64,000 bases of DNA from Anaerolineaceae bacterium. Its GTDB lineage: Bacteria; Chloroflexota; Anaerolineae; Aggregatilineales; Phototrophicaceae. The position numbers and the translations under genes are program-made. The DNA lies in contig NZXX01000001.1 in assembly GCA_002702065.1 (NCBI GenBank), positions 1,798,001 through 1,862,000 on the forward strand. Reading direction: 5' to 3'. Below the pieces are notes generated by a model. The model worked only from the letters and a program-made list of their open reading frames with translations, was not told where the DNA came from and searched no databases. Within the stretch, counting starts at the first letter, position 1; each line of letters opens with the position of its first letter. Shown here one piece after another: positions 9,273 to 17,482 of this stretch.

Positions 9273-11624
9273 TTATCCATTGCTCATCGTGTTGTTGATC
9301 AGTACGCGCAGCAGCCCGGCACGGCTGGCCATGCCGACAAGCTCACCATCCCGGTTGACCACAGGCAGTCGCTTGATGCGGTTGTCCATAAGAAGGTGTA
9401 ATGCATTACGGGCGAAGTCGTCGGCGTTAACATAGACGACTGGCATCGTCATGATTTCACGGGCAAGCGACGGAAATGCGGCCCTGTCCGGCGACTGCTC
9501 GCCTGTCAGCACATCAAGCAACGCCTGTCTTTGTTTGACATCAACCCGTTGCAGTAAATCGCTCCGGGTGATGACGCCGATGGGATGCCCCGCATGATCG
9601 GTAACGATTACGCGAGGTGTATGGTGTTCCAGCATGACCTGAAGAACCCGCTGCACGTTGTCGGTAGCATGAACGGTCGGAATGGATTCGAGTGGGACAT
9701 CTGCCAGTGTTGCCTGCCACTCGATGACATGGCGTGCTTCTTCCGGCTGAGTCATGGTGATGAGTTCACGGAGCATGTCTGACCGGGTGAGTATGCCCAT
9801 TAGATGACCAGCATGATCGACAACGGGCAGGCGCTTCAGGTTGTTCGTATGCATTAATCTCATGGCTTCGGTCAGCAGGGCAGTATGCGAGATTGTGATT
9901 GGTGCCGGTGTCATGATGTCGGCGGCGGTGGTTTCATAATTGCGCAGGATGTGCTGACGCTCTTCCAGGCTGAGCTGGTGAAGCAATGACAAATTGACAG
10001 GCAGCCCGGCACGCTGTAGATCATTGTCTGTAACAATACCGGTGACGACATGGCTTTGATCGACAACGATCAGAGCGCGGACGCCTTCATCGACGCTGGT
10101 GGCGACAATTTCTGAAAGTGATGATGCTTCACCAACAGAAACGGTATGCCGCGACATCACTGAACCTACCAGCCGTGATTCGAACCGCGCACCGGGTAGG
10201 GGGGGCAGCCAACCTGCTTGCCGTGCTGCGATGGATTGGAGCGTATCGTCCTGTTGCAGTTCAAAGCCGAAGGACTTGGGGAAGGCAACCTGCTGGGTGG
10301 CGTAGATGCCGCGATGCCCGGATGCTATGTATGCGACCGCGCAGCCCAGGAACAGATAGAGGGCCGATCCGCCGCCGACCAATTCGATGCCCATAATAGC
10401 GGAGGCCAGCGGGGTGTTGCTGGCACCGGCAAAAACCGCGACCAGGCCGATGCACGCCATGAATGATGGGTCGACACCGAGGAGACGCCCCATTGTAAAC
10501 CCCAGTGTGGAGCCAATGACCAGCAGCGGGGTGACTTCGCCGCCATAATAGCCGCTGCCCAGCGTCACGGTTGTGAACAGCAGTTTAAGCAGGAATGCAA
10601 ATGCGATGACGCCGGTGCCATCGACGCTGCTGCTGATCAATGGCAGGCTCAGGCCGAGATAATCGGTCGTGCCGGTGAGCAGCGTCATCAAAATGATGGC
10701 TGCACCGCCGATCAGCGGATACAAGGGCGGCCAGCCCGTGACCCGTTGCAGGATATGCTTGATGCCATGAATCAGTTCGATGAACAACATGCTGGTCAGC
10801 CCGAAGGCAACGCCCGCAATAGCGACCTTAAGCATGATGACCGGGTCAACTTCGACGGCTGCCATAGTGAGATAATGCGAGTGGTATGCACCCAGTGCTC
10901 GGGTGACAAAGTCGCCAGTGAGTGAAGCGACGAGGCAGGGGAGTAAGCCTTCATAGCGAATGCGTCCAACATTCTGGACTTCCATGCCGAATACAAACCC
11001 GGCTGCGGGTACGCCAAATACGGAGCCAAAGCCACCGGCAATACCGGCCATAATCATCAGTCGGCGGTCATTCGCATTCAGGTGGAACAGGCGCTGGAGG
11101 CTGTCGGCCAGGCTGGCGCCCATCTGAATGGCGGTGCCTTCGCGCCCGGCAGACCCGCCGAACAGATGCGTGACGACGGTACCGGCCAGCACGAATGGGG
11201 CCATGCGCAAGGGGATGCGGGATTGATTGTTGTTGACCTCATCAATGACCAGATTGTTGCCCTTGACAGCCGTGCCCCCGAAGCGCCAATACACCCAGCC
11301 TGTCGCGAAACCAGCGAGTGGGAGCAGCAACAACAACCATTGATTGTCCAGGCGGATTTGGGTTGCATGGACCAGCGAAATGAGGAAGATTGCCGACGCT
11401 GTACCTGCCAGCGTGCCGACCAATGCACCCAATATCAGCCATTTGATGGCGAAGCGTAAAAACGCTGCAAATTCTGGTGTGTTGAAGTTGAAGAGCGCGT
11501 TGGCAGCCTGGTAGGTTTGACGAAACCTGGACCGGCGCCGCGCGCGAGTGGTGGCCTGCGCTGCGCGTGCTGCCCGATGCTCTGGTGTCGATGTATGACG
11601 TTGTTGGTTGCTACCCGAAAACAT
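9273..11624 (-). CDS. CLC-F type fluoride/proton antiporter with four CBS domains
   Basis: A 783-residue membrane protein of the CLC family. Two motifs mark the fluoride-exporting CLC-F branch: GNNLVI (residues 122-127) replaces the GSGIP chloride motif, and GREGTAIQM (160-168) replaces GREGP; YYGGEVTPL also fits. After the channel core come four CBS domains (starting at about VMSRHTVSV, IMTPAPITI, SIPTVHATD and IMTMPVVYV), that is two Bateman modules, where CLC-F proteins are normally about 400 residues without CBS. An Arg-rich cytoplasmic N-terminus precedes the first helix. The ATG at 11624 has AAGGAGA nine bases upstream; an ATG six bases earlier is possible. The fluoride riboswitch in its leader supports fluoride as substrate. 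CBS ligand (probably adenylate) is inferred. Confidence 0.88.
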   Translation of the reverse strand: MFSGSNQQRHTSTPEHRAARAAQATTRARRRSRFRQTYQAANALFNFNTPEFAAFLRFAIKWLILGALVGTLAGTASAIFLISLVHATQIRLDNQWLLLLLPLAGFATGWVYWRFGGTAVKGNNLVIDEVNNNQSRIPLRMAPFVLAGTVVTHLFGGSAGREGTAIQMGASLADSLQRLFHLNANDRRLMIMAGIAGGFGSVFGVPAAGFVFGMEVQNVGRIRYEGLLPCLVASLTGDFVTRALGAYHSHYLTMAAVEVDPVIMLKVAIAGVAFGLTSMLFIELIHGIKHILQRVTGWPPLYPLIGGAAIILMTLLTGTTDYLGLSLPLISSSVDGTGVIAFAFLLKLLFTTVTLGSGYYGGEVTPLLVIGSTLGFTMGRLLGVDPSFMACIGLVAVFAGASNTPLASAIMGIELVGGGSALYLFLGCAVAYIASGHRGIYATQQVAFPKSFGFELQQDDTLQSIAARQAGWLPPLPGARFESRLVGSVMSRHTVSVGEASSLSEIVATSVDEGVRALIVVDQSHVVTGIVTDNDLQRAGLPVNLSLLHQLSLEERQHILRNYETTAADIMTPAPITISHTALLTEAMRLMHTNNLKRLPVVDHAGHLMGILTRSDMLRELITMTQPEEARHVIEWQATLADVPLESIPTVHATDNVQRVLQVMLEHHTPRVIVTDHAGHPIGVITRSDLLQRVDVKQRQALLDVLTGEQSPDRAAFPSLAREIMTMPVVYVNADDFARNALHLLMDNRIKRLPVVNRDGELVGMASRAGLLRVLINNTMSNG

Positions 11625-11662
11625 GCGCATGGTCTCCTTGTTGGTCGGGGTGGAGGCTGCGC

Positions 11663-11690
11663 GAAACAAAAACTCACCCGCAGGTGAGTT
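11663..11690 (-). terminator. Riboswitch expression-platform terminator
   Basis: Read leftward, AACTCACC-TGCG-GGTGAGTT is a perfect 8-bp stem with a 4-base loop, followed by TTTGTTT. It lies between the fluoride aptamer and the CLC-F start codon, 39 bases upstream of the ATG, so it fits an intrinsic terminator that is bypassed when fluoride is bound. The antiterminator pairing was not worked out. Confidence 0.7.
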
Positions 11691-11732
11691 GTCATTACTT
11701 GCATGGACTCATGATTCCCACCGCGTGGCGCG

Positions 11733-11790
11733 CAGCAGGAGTCATCAGCACTTTGTCAGGCGGTTCGTGGCGGACTCCATCGCCTATACA
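11733..11790 (-). promoter_or_regulatory. Fluoride riboswitch (crcB motif) aptamer
   Basis: Read leftward from 11787 the RNA has AUAGGCGAUGG, the stem GGCG (11784-11781) / CGCC (11772-11769), the conserved GAACCGCC segment, and GCUGAUGACUCCUGC near the 3' end. The loop GGAGUC (11778-11773) is the exact complement of GACUCC (11743-11738), the pseudoknot that defines the fluoride aptamer. The middle stem around CCUGACAAAGUGC is weak. Position, orientation and the CLC-F gene downstream all agree with fluoride-responsive transcription control. Confidence 0.85.
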
Positions 11791-11801
11791 ATTGAAATCT
11801 A

Positions 11802-11830
11802 ACTGTACTGCGGGCCAGTCCTGTCGTCAA
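11802..11830 (-). promoter_or_regulatory. Promoter of the fluoride riboswitch and CLC-F gene
   Basis: On the minus strand TTGACG (11830-11825, 5/6 to -35) and TACAGT (11807-11802, 4/6 to -10) are 17 bases apart. Transcription would start near 11795, just upstream of the aptamer. Confidence 0.6.
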
Positions 11831-11860
11831 TGACCAACCCACAAATCACGGTACACCCTC

Positions 11861-13114
11861 TCAAAGCTCAGGCTGCATCCCCAGTATTTTCAGAAGTTTA
11901 ATCACGGTAAAGCGCCTGCGCAGATAGTGCCCGTAATGAAGTGCCGCCTGCACTTTCTCGGCTTCCAGCCCCAGTGTCTGACGATCGGTCGGCCCGCCAA
12001 CAGACTGTAAAAGGCGTTTGACTTCGTCTGGCGAGGGCACCGATTCAAGGGTTTGCCGGATCGCATCCCAGTTTTGCAACACGCGTTGTTTCACCTGATC
12101 GTACTGGTCCGGCGTTAAGTCAAGAAAAGGCTGCTGCATCGGAATCAGCTCGTCACCGACTGTACCATAAGCCTGCTGGATTTCAGCAATTTGGGTATCG
12201 CGGGACGGCCATTCTGCCCCTTCCAGCGCGTCCATCAGGTCCTCGCGTGTCATGCTGCCCAGGCGCGCATACTGTTGGGCAACCAGTATGGTGGCGAAGC
12301 CGACCTTTGCGCCATGCAGAATAGCAGGGCGATCTTCCTCCAGCAGCTTCATCTCCCAGTAATGGGAACAATGGTGCTCGGCCCCAGAAGCCGGACGCGA
12401 ATTGCCGAATTCCAGCATGCCGATGCCGGATTGCAGTAGCGCTTCGATCAGGCTGCGGATTCCTTCCGGTGACCGGGCTGCGATAGCATCAGCTGAGTCA
12501 ATACATTGTTGCAGGGCTTTGCGCACCCGTCCTTCTACGGCTTCATCAAACGGATCACCCCAGATGAGGTTTTCCAGCTTCCAGTCTGCAAGTGACGTGA
12601 TTTTGCCGATGATGTCGCCAAAGCCAGCCGCAATTAGTGCTTTGGGCGCATTGGTGAGGGTAGTCAGGTCCGCGAAGACTGCCAGTGGTGCATGAGTGGG
12701 GTAGGTATCCTTCAGGCCACCGACAATCAGGGGGGCACCCAGCGAGATGAATCCGTCAACTGAAGGGGCGGTCGGCACGGAGACAAACCGGTTGCCGCTG
12801 CGATAACTGGTGTACCGTGTGATGTCCGTAATCGTACCGCTGCCGACGGCGATAAAGAGCTGCGGTTCGTAAGCGGCTTTGATAAATACCTGCATGAGAT
12901 ATTTCTCGTCTGCAACTACTTCCTCGCCACGCAGTACGATGGATCGAACATCCATCTGGGCCTGTTTGAACGCGTCCTCGACCTGCCTGCCCAAGACACC
13001 GTAGGTGTTTTCGTCGGCAATGAGCGTGAAGATAGTTTCTGGTTGTTTCGCGCAGAACTGAACAAGCTCCGTCGTTGTGTTTGTGCCGATGTAGGTATGG
13101 ATATTCTCGATCAT
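11861..13114 (-). CDS. araM: sn-glycerol-1-phosphate dehydrogenase, AraM/EgsA type
   Basis: A 417-residue NAD(P)-dependent, metal-binding dehydrogenase of the iron-containing alcohol dehydrogenase fold that interconverts dihydroxyacetone phosphate and sn-glycerol-1-phosphate. The nucleotide-binding GSGTITDITRY segment, the PTAPSVDGF motif and the metal ligands in ASGAEHHCSHYWEM and LHGAKVGFATI are all present. I choose ATG 13114 (MIENIHTYIG), with AGG ten bases upstream, over an upstream TTG. It follows an AraL-like HAD phosphatase gene by 45 bases, the same pairing as araL-araM of Bacillus subtilis. Role in the adjacent sugar/glycerol-phosphate uptake locus is inferred. Confidence 0.85.
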   Translation of the reverse strand: MIENIHTYIGTNTTTELVQFCAKQPETIFTLIADENTYGVLGRQVEDAFKQAQMDVRSIVLRGEEVVADEKYLMQVFIKAAYEPQLFIAVGSGTITDITRYTSYRSGNRFVSVPTAPSVDGFISLGAPLIVGGLKDTYPTHAPLAVFADLTTLTNAPKALIAAGFGDIIGKITSLADWKLENLIWGDPFDEAVEGRVRKALQQCIDSADAIAARSPEGIRSLIEALLQSGIGMLEFGNSRPASGAEHHCSHYWEMKLLEEDRPAILHGAKVGFATILVAQQYARLGSMTREDLMDALEGAEWPSRDTQIAEIQQAYGTVGDELIPMQQPFLDLTPDQYDQVKQRVLQNWDAIRQTLESVPSPDEVKRLLQSVGGPTDRQTLGLEAEKVQAALHYGHYLRRRFTVIKLLKILGMQPEL

Positions 13115-13159
13115 GGTTGTTTGCCTGTGATTGATTCGCAAAATCGCGTGTATACGCGT

Positions 13160-13984
13160 CTATAAGTATTTGTGAAGCTGATCCGGGATTTCGCCGATGT
13201 TGTTGAGGACAAAATCCGGCGGGACGTCTTGCTGTTCGGCTTGTTCGCGTGTCGATGCGCCCGTCAGGACAATGGCTGTCTTCATGCCTGCCTGCCGCCC
13301 CATCAATATATCTGTTTCGAGCCGGTCACCCGTCATCAGGCATTGCCCGGCAGGTACTCCCAGCCGTTGGAGTACCACATCCATGATCAGGTTGGATGGC
13401 TTGCCAGCCAGCAGTTCGAGCTTTCGCCCGGTGATGTGCTCCAGAGCGGTGATGGTTGCGCCTGCATCCGGGATGCCACCGCCGGGCATCGGGCACATTT
13501 TGTCGGCATTGGTCGCAAAAAAGCGAGCACCTGCCAGCAGGGCCTGATAAGCCGTGTTCAGCTTGCGGTAGTCAAGGGTACGATCAAAGGCGACCACGAC
13601 CGCGTCAACATCGTGCGGCTGAATGACCTGCTGCGGGTCCTGATCCAGGAATTCCGCGACAAGATTCAAACCATGCTCCTTCAGTTCGTCATGCAGGGCT
13701 GGTTCGCCGATGACGTACAGCCTCAGATCGGGATAGTGTCTCGCAAGATGGTACCCAAGCACATAGCCTGATGTAATGACTTCGTCCGGCTCGGTCGGGA
13801 TGCCCAAGTGGGTCAGCTTTTCGGCGTAGGCGGACCGGGGCTGAAGTGGTTTGTTGGTGACGTACAGGATACGTTTGCCCGCAGCTTTTAATGTGCGGAT
13901 TGTTTCGACCGCGCCGGGCAAAGCGGCCTCGCCAAGATAGACGGTGCCGTCCAGATCAAAAACAAATCCTTCAATGGATTGCAT
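13160..13984 (-). CDS. HAD-IIA family sugar/glycerol phosphatase, AraL/NagD type
   Basis: A 274-residue haloacid-dehalogenase-type phosphatase of subfamily IIA. Catalytic motif I is DLDGTVYLGE with nucleophile D10 and acid D12; motif II is YVTNKP; the lysine of motif III and MTGDRLETDI near residue 218 complete the Mg site. The C2-type cap sits between motifs II and III. The family includes NagD, AraL and phosphoglycolate phosphatases, which dephosphorylate small sugar phosphates. ATG 13984 has AAAGG about ten bases upstream. It is 69 bases after the LacI gene and 45 before araM on the same strand, so the three are probably one transcript. Confidence 0.85.
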   Translation of the reverse strand: MQSIEGFVFDLDGTVYLGEAALPGAVETIRTLKAAGKRILYVTNKPLQPRSAYAEKLTHLGIPTEPDEVITSGYVLGYHLARHYPDLRLYVIGEPALHDELKEHGLNLVAEFLDQDPQQVIQPHDVDAVVVAFDRTLDYRKLNTAYQALLAGARFFATNADKMCPMPGGGIPDAGATITALEHITGRKLELLAGKPSNLIMDVVLQRLGVPAGQCLMTGDRLETDILMGRQAGMKTAIVLTGASTREQAEQQDVPPDFVLNNIGEIPDQLHKYL

Positions 13985-14053
13985 GATGAATAACCTTTGC
14001 AGGGTAGGAAGGTCGCAGATTGGGGCTGTGTGCCGGTGTAGGCCTTGCAGCGT

Positions 14054-15100
14054 TCATTTGATCGTGATTTGCTGGTGGCTCGGTGCGTAAGTGGTCGACC
14101 CCCGTATCAGGAGCTGCGGTTGGATCAGTTGGGTATCGCTGCCCAGACTGGCTTGTTCATTGATCGCTTTGTCCAGTGCCGTGACCGCACCGTTGCATAT
14201 GGCCTCAATATCCTGCGCTACGGTCGTCAAAGGCGGCACTGTGAGCGCGCTCCATTGGATGTTGTCGAAGCCGATCAGGGAAACATCTTCGGGAATGCGT
14301 AAACCGCGTGCCAGGCAGCTATGCCACACGCCCAGCGCAATAACGTCGTTGGTGGTGAAAACTGCGGTGGGGTACTCCGGCAGATCCCAGAATCGATGGG
14401 CCTCGATGCCGGTTTCAAGAGATTGTGTGCCTTCGATCCGATAATCGCCCGGCACTTCGATACCATGCTGATCGAGGACATCATAGGCGCCCTTCAACCG
14501 TTCCTGCACATTATCGACATGGGCGTCCCCGGCCATGATGGCAACTCGGACATGCCCCAGTGACAGCAGATGCTCTAACGATAACTTGCCACCCAGTTCG
14601 TTGTCAGAGACGATCGACGGCAGACCTTTCAAGTGCCGGTCCACAAATATGGTTGGAATCGACCAGTTTTCGACCAGCCGCCGCAACGATTTGTTGCCTG
14701 TATGAATGATGATGACACCATCGACACGGCGCTGGTACAGGGTTTCCAGATGGGCTTCTTCTCTTTCCTTGTCGCCATCAGAGTCGCAAAGAAATATCTG
14801 GTAGCCAGCTTCCCAGGCGTAACGCTCGATTAGGCGCGCAATTTCTGAGAAAAAAGGGTTGCTAATGTTGGGGACAAGCAATCCCAGACTCTGGGTTCGC
14901 TTCGAACGAAGGCTGCGCGCATTCATATTGGGGTGGTAATTGAGCTGATTGATAACCGTTTCGATTTGCTGACGAGTGTCTTCTGCGACATGGGCCGTGC
15001 CATTCAGGTAATTGGACACGGTGCCGACAGAGACTTTTGCCAACCTGGCAATATCTTTAATCGTCACTTTTTGATTATTCGACTGCGCTTTCTTTGCCAT
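14054..15100 (-). CDS. LacI/GalR-family transcriptional regulator
   Basis: A 348-residue LacI-type repressor. The helix-turn-helix is at residues 12-34 (VTIKDIARLAKVSVGTVSNYLNG), with the minor-groove hinge around NYHPNMNARSLRS and the effector domain from about residue 70 (SLGLLVPNISNPFF). The start is chosen at ATG 15100 (MAKKAQSNNQ) with GAGACGAGG before it; an ATG at 15145 would add 15 residues but has no SD. Two perfect TTGAAACGTTTCAA palindromes lie upstream, one just past its own promoter, so autoregulation and control of the divergent sugar importer are likely. Effector unknown. Confidence 0.9.
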   Translation of the reverse strand: MAKKAQSNNQKVTIKDIARLAKVSVGTVSNYLNGTAHVAEDTRQQIETVINQLNYHPNMNARSLRSKRTQSLGLLVPNISNPFFSEIARLIERYAWEAGYQIFLCDSDGDKEREEAHLETLYQRRVDGVIIIHTGNKSLRRLVENWSIPTIFVDRHLKGLPSIVSDNELGGKLSLEHLLSLGHVRVAIMAGDAHVDNVQERLKGAYDVLDQHGIEVPGDYRIEGTQSLETGIEAHRFWDLPEYPTAVFTTNDVIALGVWHSCLARGLRIPEDVSLIGFDNIQWSALTVPPLTTVAQDIEAICNGAVTALDKAINEQASLGSDTQLIQPQLLIRGSTTYAPSHQQITIK

Positions 15101-15177
15101 GGCCTCGTCTCGGAGAATGCTGCGTTTATGCTTGCCTGCACGCATATTGTAACGCTGATTTGCGCGTAGTGTCGATC

Positions 15178-15193
15178 ATTGAAACGTTTCAAT
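15178..15193. promoter_or_regulatory. LacI-type operator O1
   Basis: ATTGAAACGTTTCAAT is a perfect 16-bp palindrome with the central CG typical of LacI/GalR operators. It lies about 12 bases downstream of the -10 box of the leftward LacI promoter, in the transcribed leader, where bound repressor would block its own gene. Confidence 0.75.
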
Positions 15194-15204
15194 ACACCTT
15201 CATG

Positions 15205-15233
15205 AAAATAACATAGCAATAATTTTCTGTCAA
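15205..15233 (-). promoter_or_regulatory. Promoter of the LacI-HAD-araM transcript
   Basis: On the minus strand a perfect TTGACA (15233-15228) and TATTTT (15210-15205) are separated by 17 bases. Operator O1 lies immediately downstream. Confidence 0.6.
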
Positions 15234-15329
15234 ATAGATCGTACTGGACGGAAGGTTTATGCGACCGAGCCGGTGTAATGGAAGATTGTTGACAACGAAT
15301 AATTTTCATGTTAAACATGTAACGATGGG

Positions 15330-15343
15330 TTGAAACGTTTCAA
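15330..15343. promoter_or_regulatory. LacI-type operator O2
   Basis: TTGAAACGTTTCAA is identical to the 14-bp core of O1, 152 bases away and closer to the sugar importer. The distance would allow DNA looping between two repressor dimers. Confidence 0.75.
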
Positions 15344-15519
15344 ATTTATCTATGTGACTGATAATTAAATTAAATAAAAGATAATGCTTACAGAATCACT
15401 AACTAATCTTAAACATTTCATAAACCTTCCACTTTATCCTTTCGCCAGTTTGTCCTTCGATTTCGTCCATTCACGGGCAAATGTGCAAATTATGGTTGAC
15501 CAAGTTCCGGGGTAAGACA

Positions 15520-16458
15520 ATGAGTTTGTCCAGTACGACCCACCGAAAATTTAGCCTGCGTCTGTTATTGAACCGTTTCAACCTGAATTATCGTCGCAGA
15601 GAAAATCTTTGGTTTGTTATTCTTGTGTTCCCCAACTTGCTCCTGCTGGCTATCTGGACCTTCTGGCCTTTTATTCATTCACTCTATCTGAGCTTCACGG
15701 ATTGGAACCTTCTGACACCGACATGGAATATTGTTGGTTTCGAAAATTATCTGAAGCTGCTGCGGACGCCGCTGTTCTGGCAGGTTACGCGCAACTCGAT
15801 GCTTTTTGGTATCGGCACTGTCGCTGTGGGGCTGCCACTCGCGATGGGGCTAGCTCTGCTGCTGAACCAGCCGTTGTACCTGCGCAGCTTGTGGCGGTTC
15901 ATTTTCTTTTCGCCGCACATCACGACCACCGCTGCGATGGCACTGGTGTGGAAAGCAATGTACGATCCGGATTTTGGTATCTTTAACACGTTGTTCGCTT
16001 TCTTCGGTGGCAAATTTCCGGATGTGCTGGGGGATACACGTTATGTGTTACCAGCTCTGGCTGTGGTGGCTATCTGGAAAAGCCTCGGGTTTTCGACGGT
16101 GGTCTTCCTGGCTGCCTTGCAGGGCGTGGATACAACTCTGAAAGAGGCGGCAGCGATTGATGGCGCCAACAATCGACAAATTTTTCGCTATGTCGTATTC
16201 CCATCCATTACCCCCATTACATACTTCTTGCTGGTGATCGGCATTGTCGGTGCCATTCGCACGTTCGATGTGGTATCGGTCATGACGGGGGGCGGTCCGG
16301 CGAATGCCAGCAACATGTTTGTGTATCAGATTTATACCGAGGCATTTACGAATTTGCGCATGGGTGTGGCCTCCGCGTTGGCAGGCATCATGCTGCTCAT
16401 CATTCTGGTCATTACCGCTGTGCAGACCCGTCTGCGCGAGCGTTGGGTCAATTATTAA
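15520..16458 (+). CDS. Sugar ABC importer permease, UgpA/MalF-like
   Basis: A 312-residue inner-membrane permease of the carbohydrate uptake (CUT1) type. Six membrane helices are evident, beginning LWFVILVFPNLLLLAIWTFWPF, followed by the SLYLSFTDWN loop. The EAA motif reads TLKEAAAIDGANNRQIFRYVVFP near residue 207-230. Start is uncertain: ATG 15520 (MSLSSTTHRK) follows a weak GGGGTAAG, while ATG 15481 would add 13 residues. An operator-like sequence lies inside its first codons. It pairs with the next permease and the Tat-exported binding protein; no ATPase gene is nearby, so a shared MsmX-type ATPase must be encoded elsewhere. Confidence 0.9.
   Translation: MSLSSTTHRKFSLRLLLNRFNLNYRRRENLWFVILVFPNLLLLAIWTFWPFIHSLYLSFTDWNLLTPTWNIVGFENYLKLLRTPLFWQVTRNSMLFGIGTVAVGLPLAMGLALLLNQPLYLRSLWRFIFFSPHITTTAAMALVWKAMYDPDFGIFNTLFAFFGGKFPDVLGDTRYVLPALAVVAIWKSLGFSTVVFLAALQGVDTTLKEAAAIDGANNRQIFRYVVFPSITPITYFLLVIGIVGAIRTFDVVSVMTGGGPANASNMFVYQIYTEAFTNLRMGVASALAGIMLLIILVITAVQTRLRERWVNY
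15568..15581. promoter_or_regulatory. LacI-type operator O3 inside the permease gene
   Basis: TTGAACCGTTTCAA differs from the O1/O2 core by one base and lies within codons 17-21 of the first permease. Intragenic auxiliary operators are known for LacI-type systems; here it could also be coincidence of an FNR-type coding stretch (LLNRFNLN). Confidence 0.45.
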
Positions 16459-16474
16459 TTGGTAGGGGCGTATT

Positions 16475-17332
16475 ATGGCGAGTGTTCAAAGAATTGCATC
16501 TGGACGCCAGGATACAGAGAAACGTCGTGTTTCCACGCATGTGCTGGTTGTGATATTCGCGATCCTGATCGGCTTTCCTTTCCTGTTCATGGTGTCGACC
16601 AGTTTGAAGTCATTTGAGGAAGTGTTCGTTGTCCCGATGAAGTTGTTCCCCAGCGAACTGCGATGGGACAATTACACGCGGGTTTGGGAAATTGTGCCGT
16701 TTGCGCAGTTTACCATGAACAGCCTGATCTATACGCTGAGTATCACGATTGGCGAGTTTGTGATTGGTGCTGCTTCGGGTTTTGCCTTTGCGCGGCTCAA
16801 CTTTCCCGGCAAACGGTTTCTGTTTTTCCTGGTGCTGATCTCGTTCATGATCCCCGGCGAAATTACGCTGGTGCCACGCTTCATCCTGCTCAGCAAGTTG
16901 CAATGGATTAATACCTACCCAGGGTTGATTGTCCCTGAGCTTTCCAGTGCTTTTACCACCTTCATGCTGGCTGAGCATTTCAGAAGCCTGTCCGATGAAA
17001 TATTTGAGGCGGCCCGGGTGGATGGGGCAGGCTTTTTCCGCCAGTTATGGCAGATCGCCATACCCATATCGAAACCGATTGTTTCAACGCTGCTGCTGCT
17101 GGCATTTGTCGCCCACTGGAATGCGTACCTGTGGCCGCTAGTCGTGACCAATTCAGAAAGCATGCGGACCTTGCCGATTGGAATCCAGCAAATTCGGAGC
17201 GGCCTGACCTTACCCGAATGGCAGCTTGTTATGGCTGGTACAACCATTGTTGTTATCCCGCTGATCATCCTGTTTATTCTTGCGCAAAAGCAGTTTATTG
17301 AGGGGGCCACACAAGGGGCGCTCAAAGGATGA
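16475..17332 (+). CDS. Sugar ABC importer permease, UgpE/MalG-like
   Basis: A 285-residue second permease of the same importer. Features are the N-terminal helix HVLVVIFAILIGFPFLFMVSTSLKS, the FMIPGEITLVPRF segment typical of the UgpE/MalG branch, and the EAA loop SDEIFEAARVDGAGFFRQLW at about residues 166-187. The C-terminus ends with FIEGATQGALKG, the usual pattern. ATG 16475 has GGTAGGGG upstream. It follows the first permease by 16 bases. The similarity pattern fits glycerol-3-phosphate or disaccharide importers, but substrate cannot be read from permeases alone. Confidence 0.92.
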   Translation: MASVQRIASGRQDTEKRRVSTHVLVVIFAILIGFPFLFMVSTSLKSFEEVFVVPMKLFPSELRWDNYTRVWEIVPFAQFTMNSLIYTLSITIGEFVIGAASGFAFARLNFPGKRFLFFLVLISFMIPGEITLVPRFILLSKLQWINTYPGLIVPELSSAFTTFMLAEHFRSLSDEIFEAARVDGAGFFRQLWQIAIPISKPIVSTLLLLAFVAHWNAYLWPLVVTNSESMRTLPIGIQQIRSGLTLPEWQLVMAGTTIVVIPLIILFILAQKQFIEGATQGALKG

Positions 17333-17375
17333 CAGGCAGCAAACCGGTACAGATGGGGAAGGAGGTCTCTATGTG

Positions 17376-17468
17376 ATGTGGGGTTGTGTGCTGCCAACAT
17401 CCCTTCACGGGTTGATCGCTGTCTTTAAACCTTCAGGAAAGACCGAAGTATCAGTTATTTGCTTCTAG
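17376..17468 (+). CDS. Possible 30-residue leader peptide
   Basis: A very strong SD, GGGGAAGGAGG (17355-17365), sits in the 150-base gap before the binding-protein gene, where no large gene follows. At 5-base spacing it faces ATG TGA, a start-stop pair at 17371; at 10-base spacing it faces ATG 17376, which opens a 30-codon frame (MWGCVLPTSL...) whose TAG at 17466-17468 overlaps the SD of the binding-protein gene. That layout would allow translational coupling or leader control. No family is recognised and coding is unproven. Confidence 0.25.
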   Translation: MWGCVLPTSLHGLIAVFKPSGKTEVSVICF

Positions 17469-17482
17469 GAGGAGTATAAAAC

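Larger units (their letters stand above)
15101..15519. other. Divergent regulatory region between LacI gene and sugar importer
   Basis: A 419-base AT-rich region with the LacI-gene promoter, two perfect LacI-type operators (15178-15193 and 15330-15343) and a degraded third (AAACATTTC near 15412). Its plus-strand promoter is not clear; GATAAT elements near 15360 and 15380 lack good -35 partners. An in-frame ATG at 15481 could instead start the first permease. Confidence 0.6.

Noticed and set aside
17422..17444. GTCTTT / AAAGAC inverted repeat as a terminator or riboswitch stem
   Set aside because: Six base pairs with an 11-base loop is near chance level, and the sugar binding-protein gene follows directly.
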